64,000 bases of DNA, from contig CAZKIU010000014.1 in the NCBI GenBank assembly GCA_964552955.1, forward strand, positions 1 to 64,000, in the 5' to 3' direction. The position numbers and the translations under genes were made by a program. The first letter of the stretch is position 1. Every line of letters starts with the position of its first letter. The notes below the pieces were generated by a model. It saw only the letters and a program-made list of their open reading frames with translations, did not search any database and was not told where the DNA came from. Below, piece by piece: positions 8,796-17,597 of the stretch. This DNA comes from UBA1413 sp964552955 (GTDB taxonomy: Bacteria; Bacteroidota; Bacteroidia; Bacteroidales; Prolixibacteraceae).

Positions 8796-10250
8796 ATGCG
8801 TTCCTTTTCCGATTTATCCCCCCAGCCCCTGTGGAGCTATTTTTCTGACATTCTGAAAATCCCACGCCCCTCGAAAGAGGAAGGTAAAATCATGGCCTGG
8901 CTGCTGGCATTTGCCGCCCGTCATGGGCTGGAAGCCCGGAAAGACGATGCCGGCAACGTGCTGATCACCAAACCTGCTACCCCGGGGCGAGAGGACGTGC
9001 CCGTGGTGGTGCTCCAGACCCACCTCGACATGGTCTGCGAGAAAAACAGTGATAAGGTATTTGACTTCAACACCGATCCTATTGAAGGGGTCATCGGGGA
9101 GGAGTGGGTATCGGCCAATGGGACCACCCTGGGCGCCGACGACGGCATCGGCATCGCCGCCCAACTCGCGGTACTCACGGCTACCGACCTTCAGCACGGG
9201 CCCATCGAATGCCTCTTTACAGTGGACGAGGAGACCGGCCTTACTGGCGCCAACGCCCTACAGCCGGGTTTCTTCAACGGTAAAATCCTGCTTAACCTCG
9301 ACTCGGAAGATGAAGGTGAGATTTTCATCGGTTGTGCCGGCGGTATCGACACGGTAGCCGAATTTCAATACCAGGAGGAGGCCGTTCCAGCAGGAGATCT
9401 GGCGCTGCAGCTTTCGGTATCGGGACTGACAGGCGGGCATTCGGGTGATGATATCCACAAGGGACTCGGCAATGCCAATAAAATCCTGGCCCGTTTTCTT
9501 CGCAGCGCCCAGGCCCAATACGGAATTTCATTGGCCCATTTCGACGGTGGCAACCTGCGCAACGCCATCGCCCGTGAAGCCTGTGCGGTCATCACCGTGC
9601 CGACCCACCTGAAACCGGAGCTAACGGCTGATTTTGAAGCCTATGCCGCCCTGGTAAAGTTCGAGTTTGAAAATACAGAGCCCGGTCTGACCCTGACCGT
9701 GGAGACCATTAAAACTCCGGCGGCGGTCATAGACCAGACCACCCAATCCCGCTTGCTCCATGCCCTGGTGGCCGCCCCGCACGGGGTCCTCGAGTGGAGC
9801 ACCCGCATGCCCGGCATGGTGGAGACCTCCACCAACCTGGCCTCCGTGAAATGTCCCGGCAACGGACTGATCATAGTCACCACCAGCCAGCGCAGCGAAA
9901 TCGACAGCCGCAAAAAAATGGCCGCCTCCATGGTCGAAGCGGTATTCGAACTGGCAGGTGCTTCCGTCACCCACTCCGACGGTTACCCCGGCTGGGCCCC
10001 TAACCCAAACTCGGAGATCCTGAAAGTGGCCGTCACCTCCTACCGGAAACTTTTCAGCACGGAACCCATCGTACGCTCTATCCACGCCGGACTGGAATGC
10101 GGGCTATTCCTGGAGAAATACCCGAACCTCGACATGATCAGCATCGGGCCCACCATCAAGGGAGCCCACTCTCCCGGTGAACGGATCAACATCGCCACTA
10201 CGGAGAAGTTCTGGAAACATCTGGTCGATATTCTGGAAAATATCAGTTGA
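8796..10250 (+). CDS. pepD: Aminoacyl-histidine dipeptidase, M20C (PepD-like)
   Basis: A 484-residue cytosolic metallopeptidase hydrolysing Xaa-His and related dipeptides. The M20 metal ligands are visible in order: QTHLDMV (His and flanking Asp), GADDGIG (bridging Asp), DEETGLTGA (general base Glu plus metal Glu), LNLDSEDEG, and a C-terminal IHAGLECG with the last ligand near GPTIKGAHSPGERI. The lid domain lies between about residues 205 and 385. Length matches the family (480-490). No signal peptide. It stands alone, with the serine dehydratase divergent upstream, so both may feed amino-acid catabolism. Confidence 0.95.
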   Translation: MRSFSDLSPQPLWSYFSDILKIPRPSKEEGKIMAWLLAFAARHGLEARKDDAGNVLITKPATPGREDVPVVVLQTHLDMVCEKNSDKVFDFNTDPIEGVIGEEWVSANGTTLGADDGIGIAAQLAVLTATDLQHGPIECLFTVDEETGLTGANALQPGFFNGKILLNLDSEDEGEIFIGCAGGIDTVAEFQYQEEAVPAGDLALQLSVSGLTGGHSGDDIHKGLGNANKILARFLRSAQAQYGISLAHFDGGNLRNAIAREACAVITVPTHLKPELTADFEAYAALVKFEFENTEPGLTLTVETIKTPAAVIDQTTQSRLLHALVAAPHGVLEWSTRMPGMVETSTNLASVKCPGNGLIIVTTSQRSEIDSRKKMAASMVEAVFELAGASVTHSDGYPGWAPNPNSEILKVAVTSYRKLFSTEPIVRSIHAGLECGLFLEKYPNLDMISIGPTIKGAHSPGERINIATTEKFWKHLVDILENIS

Positions 10251-10415
10251 CCTGATCTCTTCTCCCTCTCCGGAAGTAAGCAGGAGCGTAACCGTCATGA
10301 AATGGCGAAGCGATTCGTTGCGACCGATGAAACCGGACTATAGCCGCAAGAAGAATCCCATGGATATTGCCACTGTTTCACGGAATGAACCATTTGAACG
10401 CGATAATATAAACAT

Positions 10416-11498
10416 ATGAATATTGGTTTTCTGGGGGCTGGCGGCATCGCGCGGGCCCACGCCTATGCCTTGCAGGCGTTACCCTTTTATTATGCTGATG
10501 CACCCGCCACGCGACGGGTGGCGGTCTGTTCGGTGCGCCGCGAGAGCCGCGAAGCCTTTGCGGCCAGGTATGGCTTCCTGAAGGCTGAACCGATGGAGGA
10601 GTTCATCCGCCATACTGATATCGACACCCTCTTCATCCTAGGTCCCAACCACACCCACATGGACCATTTCCGGGCAGCACTGGCCATGGAGGGGGTGCAG
10701 CGCATTTACCTCGAAAAGCCGGTATGTTCCTCGGAAGCCGAAGAGCAGGAGATGGCCCGGCTGGCGGCCGCCGCCGGCAAACAGGTGCAGGTAGGCTTTC
10801 AGTACCTGCAAACGCCGGCCGTCAGGGCCGCCCTGGCGTTATGGCAATCGGGGATCCTGGGGCAGCCCATCCATTTCGATTTAAAATATTACCACGGCGA
10901 TTACCTCCGGAAGAGTTACCGTGACCAGCGCAAAAGCCGGCTCACCCCGGCCCCCGACGGAGGCGCCATGGCCGACCTGGGCTCCCACGGGCTCAGCCTG
11001 ATCACGGCCTTTCTGGGGCCGGGACTGCGGATGGTCCATGCGCTCCAGGCCGGGAGGTTCACGGAGGTGCCGGCAGACTCCGATCTCTTCTCCTCGGTGG
11101 CCCTGGTAGACCCCCGTTCAGGAGCAGCAGGTCACCTCTCGGCCAGCCGTATCACTTCCGGCTCCGGCGACCTGGTCCATCTCGAAATATTTGCCGAAAA
11201 GGGAGCCCTGCGTTACACCTCTCAAACTCCTGACTACTTCGAGTACTTCCTGGAGGAGAAAGCGTGCTGGATCCGTCAGCCTGTGGGGAGCAACTACCCG
11301 GGTATCACCACTTTCCCATCGGGGCACGTACCTGCCGGATGGCTCCGTTCTTTGGTCCACGCCCATTACCTCTTCCTGGGGGGGCATGACCCGGAGGCCT
11401 TCATCCCCACACTGGAACACGGTCTCGAAGTACAGCGGCTGGTCCGCGAAACCGCCCGCCACCTTCAGAATTTCAGGCATTCACTGGCTGGCGGATGA
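10416..11498 (+). CDS. Gfo/Idh/MocA-family NAD(P)-dependent oxidoreductase
   Basis: A 360-residue cytoplasmic oxidoreductase. The N-terminal Rossmann fold begins at once with IGFLGAGGIARAHAYAL. The conserved EKPVCSS block holds the catalytic/structural Lys at about residue 97. The C-terminal alpha/beta domain contains GGAMADLGSHGLSLI, the usual position of active-site residues. Members oxidise or reduce sugars, inositols and similar polyols; the substrate cannot be read from sequence. The ATG at 10416 is preceded by AT-rich DNA and no clear ribosome site, as usual in this phylum. No sugar operon surrounds it. Confidence 0.85.
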   Translation: MNIGFLGAGGIARAHAYALQALPFYYADAPATRRVAVCSVRRESREAFAARYGFLKAEPMEEFIRHTDIDTLFILGPNHTHMDHFRAALAMEGVQRIYLEKPVCSSEAEEQEMARLAAAAGKQVQVGFQYLQTPAVRAALALWQSGILGQPIHFDLKYYHGDYLRKSYRDQRKSRLTPAPDGGAMADLGSHGLSLITAFLGPGLRMVHALQAGRFTEVPADSDLFSSVALVDPRSGAAGHLSASRITSGSGDLVHLEIFAEKGALRYTSQTPDYFEYFLEEKACWIRQPVGSNYPGITTFPSGHVPAGWLRSLVHAHYLFLGGHDPEAFIPTLEHGLEVQRLVRETARHLQNFRHSLAGG

Positions 11499-11508
11499 AT
11501 ACCTGCCG

Positions 11509-11769
11509 TCATCCCCTTGCATTTAACGTATTCTTTTGCAAACCGTAAAGATTAATCAGGCTTTGTTCCCAAATTCTTGCTTGTGTTTTAGATAGACTGG
11601 TTGCTCCTTCTAAGACACGATAATCTAATAGGGACTTCGCTGTTTCTTTACCCTTATATCCCTGGATATAATTCAAGGCTACCTGCATTCCCTCGTCGAT
11701 GGCGGCGTTTGCCACAAAATAGGCTGCGATTACCAGAAAAACCAGTTCTCCATCCTGGTAAGTATACAT
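11509..11769 (-). pseudogene. Probable fragment of a polymorphic-toxin C-terminal nuclease-like domain
   Basis: An 86-codon reading frame, AT-richer than the neighbouring genes. The end, TQARIWEQSLINLYGLQKN, resembles the E-Q-x2-I-x2-Y-G-x3-N block found near the C-terminus of RHS/polymorphic toxin tips. In those proteins it usually continues into a Gly-rich and N-K-I-N-S-I segment. Here that tail is replaced by TLNARG and a stop, as if cut by a deletion next to the Gfo/Idh gene. Nothing upstream encodes a carrier protein, and stops precede the ATG. I read it as a leftover fragment. A small intact protein of unknown function cannot be excluded. Confidence 0.4.
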
Positions 11770-12208
11770 GGATTAGTTCAAATAACACAGATTATTGATT
11801 AACGATTCAATTTTGTGATATATTGGAAATAATATAATGATTTGTTTTTCAAAAAGATGAGGTTTAACATTTCAATCGCTAAATAACATAAGAACTTGAA
11901 TGACAAAATATTTCTTACGCATGTTTTTAAGCATACTTTAAAGCTCATTGACATGGTGGAATGGTTGAGTTAACCATTTTTGGCAATATATCGAAGAATG
12001 ATCGCCTGCCCCCCCATCCGGAAATTTTGTCGTCTATAATACTTATTTTTGTTATCTTAGCACCCCTAAAAGATAGTTTTGTTGTTCACCCGGAAAGTGA
12101 TGAATTTATATTGTTTGCAACTTCTAAAATACTCATTATTAGGTTAATACACAAACTATCTTTTACTTCTATTTTACACATTCGATCATATCAGCTTATT
12201 GATCATCC
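11770..12208. other. AT-rich intergenic region
   Basis: About 440 bases, markedly AT-richer than both flanking housekeeping genes, continuous with the toxin-like fragment. An 83-codon plus-strand frame (from 11961) has no family features and I do not call it. A TATTTTTG box at 12044-12051, with TTTG at 12026-12029 upstream, resembles a Bacteroidota promoter, but the 14-base spacing is shorter than usual. It may drive malQ. Confidence 0.4.
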
Positions 12209-13711
12209 ATGATTAAGATGACAAATAAAAGAAGCAGCGGCATACTCCTCCACATCACCTCCCTTCCGGGTAAAGAGGGGTCAGGCACCCTGGGCCGTGA
12301 GGCCAGGGCATGGGTCGATTTCCTCCATGAGACAGGTCAGCAGTTGTGGCAAATCTTACCTATCGGCCCTGTTAGCCTGGGTAACTGCCCTTACCAGTGT
12401 TTCTCGGCCTTTGCCGGTAACCCCCTCATGATTGACCTCCATCAGTTGCAGGAAGAGGGAATGCTGCCAGAGGAAGCCCTTCACACCATACCCCGCTTTG
12501 ACATCCGTCAGGTGGATTTTAACAGGGTGACACCCTGGAAAACAGGCTTGCTGAAGAAGGCTTTTAACCACTTCGAAGGAAAGGAGTTCCCCCGCTTTGA
12601 GGAGGAGTATGGCCGCTTCAGAGAGGAACACAACTGGTGGCTGGCCGATTATGCCCTATTCATGGCCATCCATGAAGCCTTCGGGGGAAAACCCTGGCAG
12701 AGCTGGCCCGAAGGGATTAAAAAAAGGGAATCCTCAGCCATGGCAGAATACCGGGAACGACTGGCCAGGGAGATCGCTTTTCACGAATTTCTCCAGTTTT
12801 GCTTCTTCCGGCAATGGAATAGCCTCCATGATTATGCCCGGCAGAAAGGAGTACGGATCATCGGCGATGCCCCCCTTTATGTGGCAGGCGATAGTGTCGA
12901 TGTGTGGGCCAACACAGGAATTTTTATCCTCGATGAAGCCCTGATGCCCCTAAAGGTGGCGGGTGTACCTCCCGACTATTTCAGTACCACCGGTCAGCTC
13001 TGGGGCTCCCCGGTCTACGACTGGGAGAGTCTCAGCAGACAGGAATATCACTGGTGGCTGGCACGTATCCATTTTAACCTCAGGATGTTCGATGAGGTCA
13101 GGATAGACCATTTCAGGGGGTTGGAGGCTTTCTGGTCGGTACCGGCAGGGGAAGAGACCGCCATCCGCGGAGAATGGATCCCCGCCCGGGGAGCCGAAAT
13201 GCTCGAAATCCTCCGGCGCCAGTTGGGGAGCTTCCCTCTTATCGCTGAAGACCTGGGCCTCATTACCCCCGAAGTGGAACAACTGCGTGACCTGTTTAAC
13301 ATGCCGGGAATGAAGGTGCTCCAATTCGCCTTTACCTCAGATGAGACCAATGAACACCTGCCCCACAATTACCAGGTGAATGCCGTGGCCTATACTGGAA
13401 CACACGACAACGATACCGCATGGGCCTGGCTCCATGCCGCCCCCGAAAAAGAGAAAAAAATGGCCCTGAAATACCTCAGCAACTACCATTGGCAACCGGT
13501 GTGGGGCCTGATCGAAATGGCATGGGCCTCGGTGGCTGCCAAGTCTGTCACCCCCCTCCAGGATCTCCTCGAACTGGGCGCCGAAGCCCGCATGAATATC
13601 CCGGGCATCGCCAACGGCAACTGGGGCTGGCGCTTCCGCTGGGACCAGCTCAGGGGCAAACACCGCCGATTCCTCAGGGAAATCACCCAAAAACACAACA
13701 GAACACCTTGA
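12209..13711 (+). CDS. malQ: 4-alpha-glucanotransferase (amylomaltase), GH77
   Basis: A 500-residue cytoplasmic disproportionating enzyme that transfers maltodextrin segments between glucans. The opening SSGILLHITSLPGKEGSGTLG and PYQCFSAFAGNPLMIDL are hallmark GH77 sequence. The catalytic set is intact: nucleophile D300 in RIDHFRG, acid/base E347 in AEDLG and transition-state stabiliser D400 in THDND. Length equals the plain bacterial MalQ, without the N-terminal carbohydrate-binding extensions of plant DPE2 forms. It is 35 kb from the glycogen genes but biochemically completes them, recycling short chains left by the phosphorylase. The ATG at 12209 follows AT-rich DNA; an internal ATG at 12218 is also possible. 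Confidence 0.95.
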   Translation: MIKMTNKRSSGILLHITSLPGKEGSGTLGREARAWVDFLHETGQQLWQILPIGPVSLGNCPYQCFSAFAGNPLMIDLHQLQEEGMLPEEALHTIPRFDIRQVDFNRVTPWKTGLLKKAFNHFEGKEFPRFEEEYGRFREEHNWWLADYALFMAIHEAFGGKPWQSWPEGIKKRESSAMAEYRERLAREIAFHEFLQFCFFRQWNSLHDYARQKGVRIIGDAPLYVAGDSVDVWANTGIFILDEALMPLKVAGVPPDYFSTTGQLWGSPVYDWESLSRQEYHWWLARIHFNLRMFDEVRIDHFRGLEAFWSVPAGEETAIRGEWIPARGAEMLEILRRQLGSFPLIAEDLGLITPEVEQLRDLFNMPGMKVLQFAFTSDETNEHLPHNYQVNAVAYTGTHDNDTAWAWLHAAPEKEKKMALKYLSNYHWQPVWGLIEMAWASVAAKSVTPLQDLLELGAEARMNIPGIANGNWGWRFRWDQLRGKHRRFLREITQKHNRTP

Positions 13712-13751
13712 AGATTAGAAGATTAGGAGATTGGAAGGTTGGAAGGTTGGG
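13712..13751. repeat. Purine-rich short direct repeats after malQ
   Basis: Units AGAAGATTAG, AGGAGATTGG and GGAAGGTTGG in tandem, directly after the malQ stop. They are similar in style to the block at 7419-7464. Confidence 0.55.
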
Positions 13752-13791
13752 ATGAGGGAGGATTGAATCTCAACAGGATGAAAATGATGGA

Positions 13792-14223
13792 TCAGGGGAT
13801 GCTCTTCCCAAGGAATTGGGAGAGGATGTCGCTGTGGTCAAAGGCGAGCGGAGGCAAGTCCGTCACAGAGTACCAGGCGGCCAGGGAGGCGTCATCGCCG
13901 CCGGTGACAGGCAGCTCCTGCGCCACAGAGGCATGGAATACCACCGAAATGGTCCGGTGACGGGGATCTCTTCCAGGGGCATCAAATACCCTGAACTGTT
14001 CCATCCGCGGAAGATCCAGTCCGGTCTCCTCCTTCAACTCCCGTCGACAGGCAGCCTCCAGCGTCTCTTCCATATCCACAAACCCCCCGGGAAGCGCCCA
14101 CATGCCGGCAAAGGGATCTCTCCCCCTCCTGATGAGCAACACCTTTCTCTGGTTCCCCTTTCCGGTCACCACCAGCGCATCAACCGTCAGCGCCGGACGT
14201 GGATAGGCATACGTGTAAACCAT
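13792..14223 (-). CDS. Nudix hydrolase
   Basis: A 143-residue cytoplasmic hydrolase of a nucleoside-diphosphate-linked substrate. The Nudix box is complete: GGFVDMEETLEAACRREL, continuing into KEETGL, with the REL-x-EE metal-binding glutamates. The N-terminus YPRPALTVDALVV and the DPRHRTISVVFHA block resemble the ADP-ribose pyrophosphatase/NrtR-like Nudix group, but no C-terminal winged helix follows, so it is not the regulator. The ATG at 14223 is preferred over an upstream TTG at 14235. It is convergent with malQ. Confidence 0.9.
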   Translation of the reverse strand: MVYTYAYPRPALTVDALVVTGKGNQRKVLLIRRGRDPFAGMWALPGGFVDMEETLEAACRRELKEETGLDLPRMEQFRVFDAPGRDPRHRTISVVFHASVAQELPVTGGDDASLAAWYSVTDLPPLAFDHSDILSQFLGKSIP

Positions 14224-14316
14224 TTTTTTAATCAATTATCTTCATGGCAGGAGTCCTGAGTCTTGAGTTGCCTTGCTCCCCCTACCTCTCTCTTTTCCTT
14301 GTCGCCGACCAGACTC

Positions 14317-14409
14317 CTATTTATTATTTTTCCTCCAGTAGCGCAGCATGATGATCACCAAAGCCACAAGGATCAGCAGAAATATCAGTAATTCAGTTCT
14401 TTCGATCAT
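14317..14409 (-). CDS. Small single-span membrane protein (30 residues)
   Basis: A short frame, MIERTELLIFLLILVALVII then MLRYWRKNNK. It has an acidic/neutral start, one transmembrane helix of about 20 residues and a basic tail, giving a likely cytoplasmic C-terminus. Its ATG overlaps the stop of the NlpC/P60 gene in an ATGA junction (14406-14409), the usual sign of translational coupling. No family is recognised. The amphipathic charge distribution and exact overlap make it more than a random frame, but it is short. Confidence 0.5.
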   Translation of the reverse strand: MIERTELLIFLLILVALVIIMLRYWRKNNK

Positions 14410-15191
14410 GGCAGCAGTTTTTTCATGACCCTCATTTTATGGGTATACCTTTTAGTATCCACATTAAAGATACCGTGATGATCGACATTGTCGATCCGCA
14501 CTTTTCCGGAAGCGTGGATAATTTTGTTTCTTTTCCAGAGGAGGCCGACGTGGATGATGTTTCCCTCCTCATCGTCAAAGAAGGCGAGATCGCCAGGGGA
14601 GGTCTCTTCGACGAAGCTGAGGGCGGTTCCCATTTTCACCTGTTGAGAGGCATCTCTGGGGATGGGTATTCCGGCCATTTTATAGATGATCTGGGTAAAT
14701 CCGCTGCAGTCGATGCCAAAGGGAGAGCGTCCTCCCCACAGATAAGGGGCATTGAAGTATTTCAGGGCCTGAGAGACCATAAAAGAGCGAATGTCGCCGT
14801 GTTTACCGTGATGGACATGCCCATCGAACCTGACAGGGAGGTCTTCGAGAGAGAACTCCTTTTTATAGGGGCGCCAGAGGGGAAGGCTGCTGCCAGCCAC
14901 TACCATCAGATTTTGTTCCTGGTCGACGGGAATGATGGAGAAGATATCGGTGGTGACGGCGCCAGGGGCTTTCCTGAGTCTGTCGTACCTGCGGGGCGTC
15001 AGCGGAGTGGCCATCTTCTGATCAATCCATCCCTCGTACCCGTCAAAATCGAGCCGCACCTGCAGCCATCCGGGTAAAAATGCCAGTACTTCAAAAAACT
15101 CCCCGAAAAGAATCTGGGTGACCATCTCACTCTTCTCGGAAGGTTCTCTGCGCACTGGGATCAAACTCAAACCCGATATTCCGTAGTTCAT
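14406..15191 (-). CDS. NlpC/P60 cysteine peptidase with SH3 domains
   Basis: A 261-residue peptidoglycan-peptide hydrolase, likely cutting gamma-D-Glu-diamino-acid bonds of muropeptides. Residues about 1-60 and 75-125 look like two bacterial SH3 domains (SEKSEMVTQILFGEFFEVL, GWLQVRLDFDGYEGWI). The catalytic domain has the Cys in GRSPFGIDCSGF, the His in IIHVGLLW and a further polar residue around IIHASG. The arrangement matches dipeptidyl-peptidase VI/YkfC enzymes. No signal peptide is seen, which fits a cytoplasmic muropeptide-recycling role. A 30-residue membrane peptide is coupled downstream. Confidence 0.9.
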   Translation of the reverse strand: MNYGISGLSLIPVRREPSEKSEMVTQILFGEFFEVLAFLPGWLQVRLDFDGYEGWIDQKMATPLTPRRYDRLRKAPGAVTTDIFSIIPVDQEQNLMVVAGSSLPLWRPYKKEFSLEDLPVRFDGHVHHGKHGDIRSFMVSQALKYFNAPYLWGGRSPFGIDCSGFTQIIYKMAGIPIPRDASQQVKMGTALSFVEETSPGDLAFFDDEEGNIIHVGLLWKRNKIIHASGKVRIDNVDHHGIFNVDTKRYTHKMRVMKKLLP

Positions 15192-15398
15192 CTGTTAAGC
15201 ATAAATATGGCTTCCTGCACCGGCTAAAACCCGCCTTCTGCCTGCTTCCTCTCCTGTTTTGCGGGCAGAGGAAGGCCATCACGGCTTGTGTTTCACCGGA
15301 AATGCGCTTTTCGCAAAATTTTAGTTACTTTAGGAACCAAATATAGAGTTTCCTGCAAAGATTCAGGCATCCTTGCAGACCTATTCAATCCGAAAAAT

Positions 15399-17474
15399 AT
15401 GAAAACTTTTCGACAAAAGATTTCAGCCTATTCGCAGATCATATTCAGGGGAATGCTCTTCATTGCCGCCGCACTGGTGCTTCACCAGATACTTCCATCG
15501 GAAGCCCGTTTCAAATATGAATACCAGCGGGGGGCCCCCTGGAAACACAACAACCTGGTAGCGCCCTTTGACTTTGCCATATTGAAGTCACCCACGGAAA
15601 TGGAGGAGGAGAAGTCGGAAGTCACCCGCGATTTTGCCCCTTACTTCATCAGGGACACGACCATCGAGATCAGGGAAAAAGAAAAATTAAAAAATGACCT
15701 GCTGGCAGCGCTGGGTGACGCTACCGGCCGGAACGGACTGGTCATCGGCGAAATGACGGAGGCCCTGGAAAAGGTGTATGCCCCCGGGATCCTGACCTCT
15801 TCCCCTCACTCTCTTAATGTGCTCACTGGGAAAAACGAAATATCCCAGATCACAGGGAAAGTGGTGAAAAAGATCCCCATTGATACCCTGCTGTCGGAGA
15901 AATCGGCCTACAACCTCTTCACCGGTGCCGTGGCCGAAATCAGGCGGAAATATCCCAACTCAGCCCTGAGGTTAAGTGAAATTGATCCGGGAAAGTATGT
16001 CCACAGCAACCTCAAATACGATGAAAACCTCACCCGTGAGGAGATCCGGCAACTCGAATCGGTAGTCTCCCCCTCCAGAGGAATGATGCAGGAAGGGGAG
16101 AGAATCATCCTCCAGGGAGAAATCGTGGATGAAATGAAATTCCAGGTCCTTGAGTCCCTGAAACAAAATTATGAGATCAGAAAGGGGAACGGGATCAACA
16201 GCCGGTTGGTGGCTATCGGTAAAATGCTGCTGATCGCGATATTCCTGACCCTGCTCTTCAGTTATCTATACACCTATAAAAGGTTTATCCTTAACGATGC
16301 CCGCAAGCTGATTTTCCTGCTTTCCTTCATCATCCTCATCGTATTTCTGGCCCTCACTATCAACTCCTTCGAGGGGCTACACATTTATATGTTTCCACTG
16401 GCCATCCTTCCGGTGGTGGTACGCACTTTTTATGATCCCCGAACGGCTATTTTCACACTGATCGTCACCTCTCTGCTCATCGGCTTTTATGCGCCTAACA
16501 ATTATGAATTCGTGCTTCTGGAGGTCTCCGCAGGGATGATCGCCGTCTTCAGTCTCAATAAGATGCACCGCAGGGTTCACGTGGTGGTAGCCTCGTTGTT
16601 GGTGGCACTGACCTATGGCGTGGTGTATACAGCAGTTACCCTGGTCCAGGAGGGAACCCTGGCTACCTACAATTTCAGGATGCTGCAGTGGTTTGCCTGG
16701 AGCAGCCTGCTGGTGCTGGTGGTGTATCCGCTCATCTTTATCTTTGAGAAGATCTTCGGATTTGTATCCGATGTCACCCTGATCGAACTCTCCAACACCA
16801 ACCAACCGTTATTACGCAAACTGGCCGAAGAGGCCCCCGGCACTTTTCAGCACTCCATGCAGATTGCCAACCTGGCGGAGGAGGTCATCCTGAAAATCGG
16901 GGGCAATCCCTTTCTGGTCAGGGCAGGTGCCCTTTACCATGACATCGGCAAAGCAGCACAACCCACCTTTTTCATTGAGAACCAGGAGATCGGCATGAAC
17001 CCCCATGACCAGATGAGCTATGTCAAAAGCGCCGAAATCATCATTGACCATGTCAGGAATGGCATCAGGACAGCCAAGAAATACAAACTCCCTGAAAGCA
17101 TCATCGAGTTCATCGCCACCCACCACGGCACCTCCAAAGCCAAATATTTTTACCTGAAGCAACAACAGGACAACCCGGGAGAGTCGGTCAACGATAAGGA
17201 TTTTGCCTACCCGGGCCCCCTGCCCCGCTCCCGTGAAGCCACCGTGGTCATGCTCACCGATGGCATTGAAGCCGCCTCCAGAAGCATGAAGGAAAGGACT
17301 TATGAAAATCTAAAAAAGCTCGTCTCCGGAATGATTGACCAGAAAATGCAGGACCGACAGCTTGACAATTCCGATCTGACCTTTGCCGATATCGATAAAA
17401 TCAAGGAGATCCTCCTCCAAAAACTCGTCAATATTTACCATGTCAGAATCGAATACCCTCAGGAACAGAAATAG
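15399..17474 (+). CDS. 7TM-HD domain c-di-AMP phosphodiesterase, PgpH-like
   Basis: A 691-residue inner-membrane protein. One N-terminal transmembrane helix (IIFRGMLFIAAALVLHQ) precedes a long extracytoplasmic domain (7TMR-HDED, residues about 45-280). A cluster of seven membrane spans follows (about 285-470), then a cytoplasmic HD domain with HSMQIANLAEEV and ALYHDIGKA (His514-Asp515) and IATHHGTSKA. This order matches PgpH, which hydrolyses c-di-AMP to pApA. The start is placed at ATG 15399 because upstream in-frame sequence (to 15288) is not protein-like. No cyclase gene lies nearby. Confidence 0.92.
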   Translation: MKTFRQKISAYSQIIFRGMLFIAAALVLHQILPSEARFKYEYQRGAPWKHNNLVAPFDFAILKSPTEMEEEKSEVTRDFAPYFIRDTTIEIREKEKLKNDLLAALGDATGRNGLVIGEMTEALEKVYAPGILTSSPHSLNVLTGKNEISQITGKVVKKIPIDTLLSEKSAYNLFTGAVAEIRRKYPNSALRLSEIDPGKYVHSNLKYDENLTREEIRQLESVVSPSRGMMQEGERIILQGEIVDEMKFQVLESLKQNYEIRKGNGINSRLVAIGKMLLIAIFLTLLFSYLYTYKRFILNDARKLIFLLSFIILIVFLALTINSFEGLHIYMFPLAILPVVVRTFYDPRTAIFTLIVTSLLIGFYAPNNYEFVLLEVSAGMIAVFSLNKMHRRVHVVVASLLVALTYGVVYTAVTLVQEGTLATYNFRMLQWFAWSSLLVLVVYPLIFIFEKIFGFVSDVTLIELSNTNQPLLRKLAEEAPGTFQHSMQIANLAEEVILKIGGNPFLVRAGALYHDIGKAAQPTFFIENQEIGMNPHDQMSYVKSAEIIIDHVRNGIRTAKKYKLPESIIEFIATHHGTSKAKYFYLKQQQDNPGESVNDKDFAYPGPLPRSREATVVMLTDGIEAASRSMKERTYENLKKLVSGMIDQKMQDRQLDNSDLTFADIDKIKEILLQKLVNIYHVRIEYPQEQK

Positions 17475-17547
17475 AACTGTTTAACCCCGGGCCACTCCCT
17501 TTTAATGCCCAGATCATGAAAGTGTAACAATTGCATCAAAAAACCGT

Positions 17548-17555
17548 TAGTTTTG
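17548..17555 (+). promoter_or_regulatory. Possible -7 promoter box (TAGTTTTG)
   Basis: Matches the Bacteroidota TAnnTTTG consensus 42 bases before the S41 lipoprotein start. A TTG lies at 17531, but the 14-base spacing is shorter than the usual 17-23. Confidence 0.35.
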
Positions 17556-17597
17556 CATGATATTTGACAGGTTGTATCAACTTATAATGCTCTAAAT

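Noticed and set aside
11961..12212. 83-codon plus-strand frame before malQ
   Set aside because: Isoleucine/leucine-rich by chance in AT-rich DNA; it contains promoter-like boxes.
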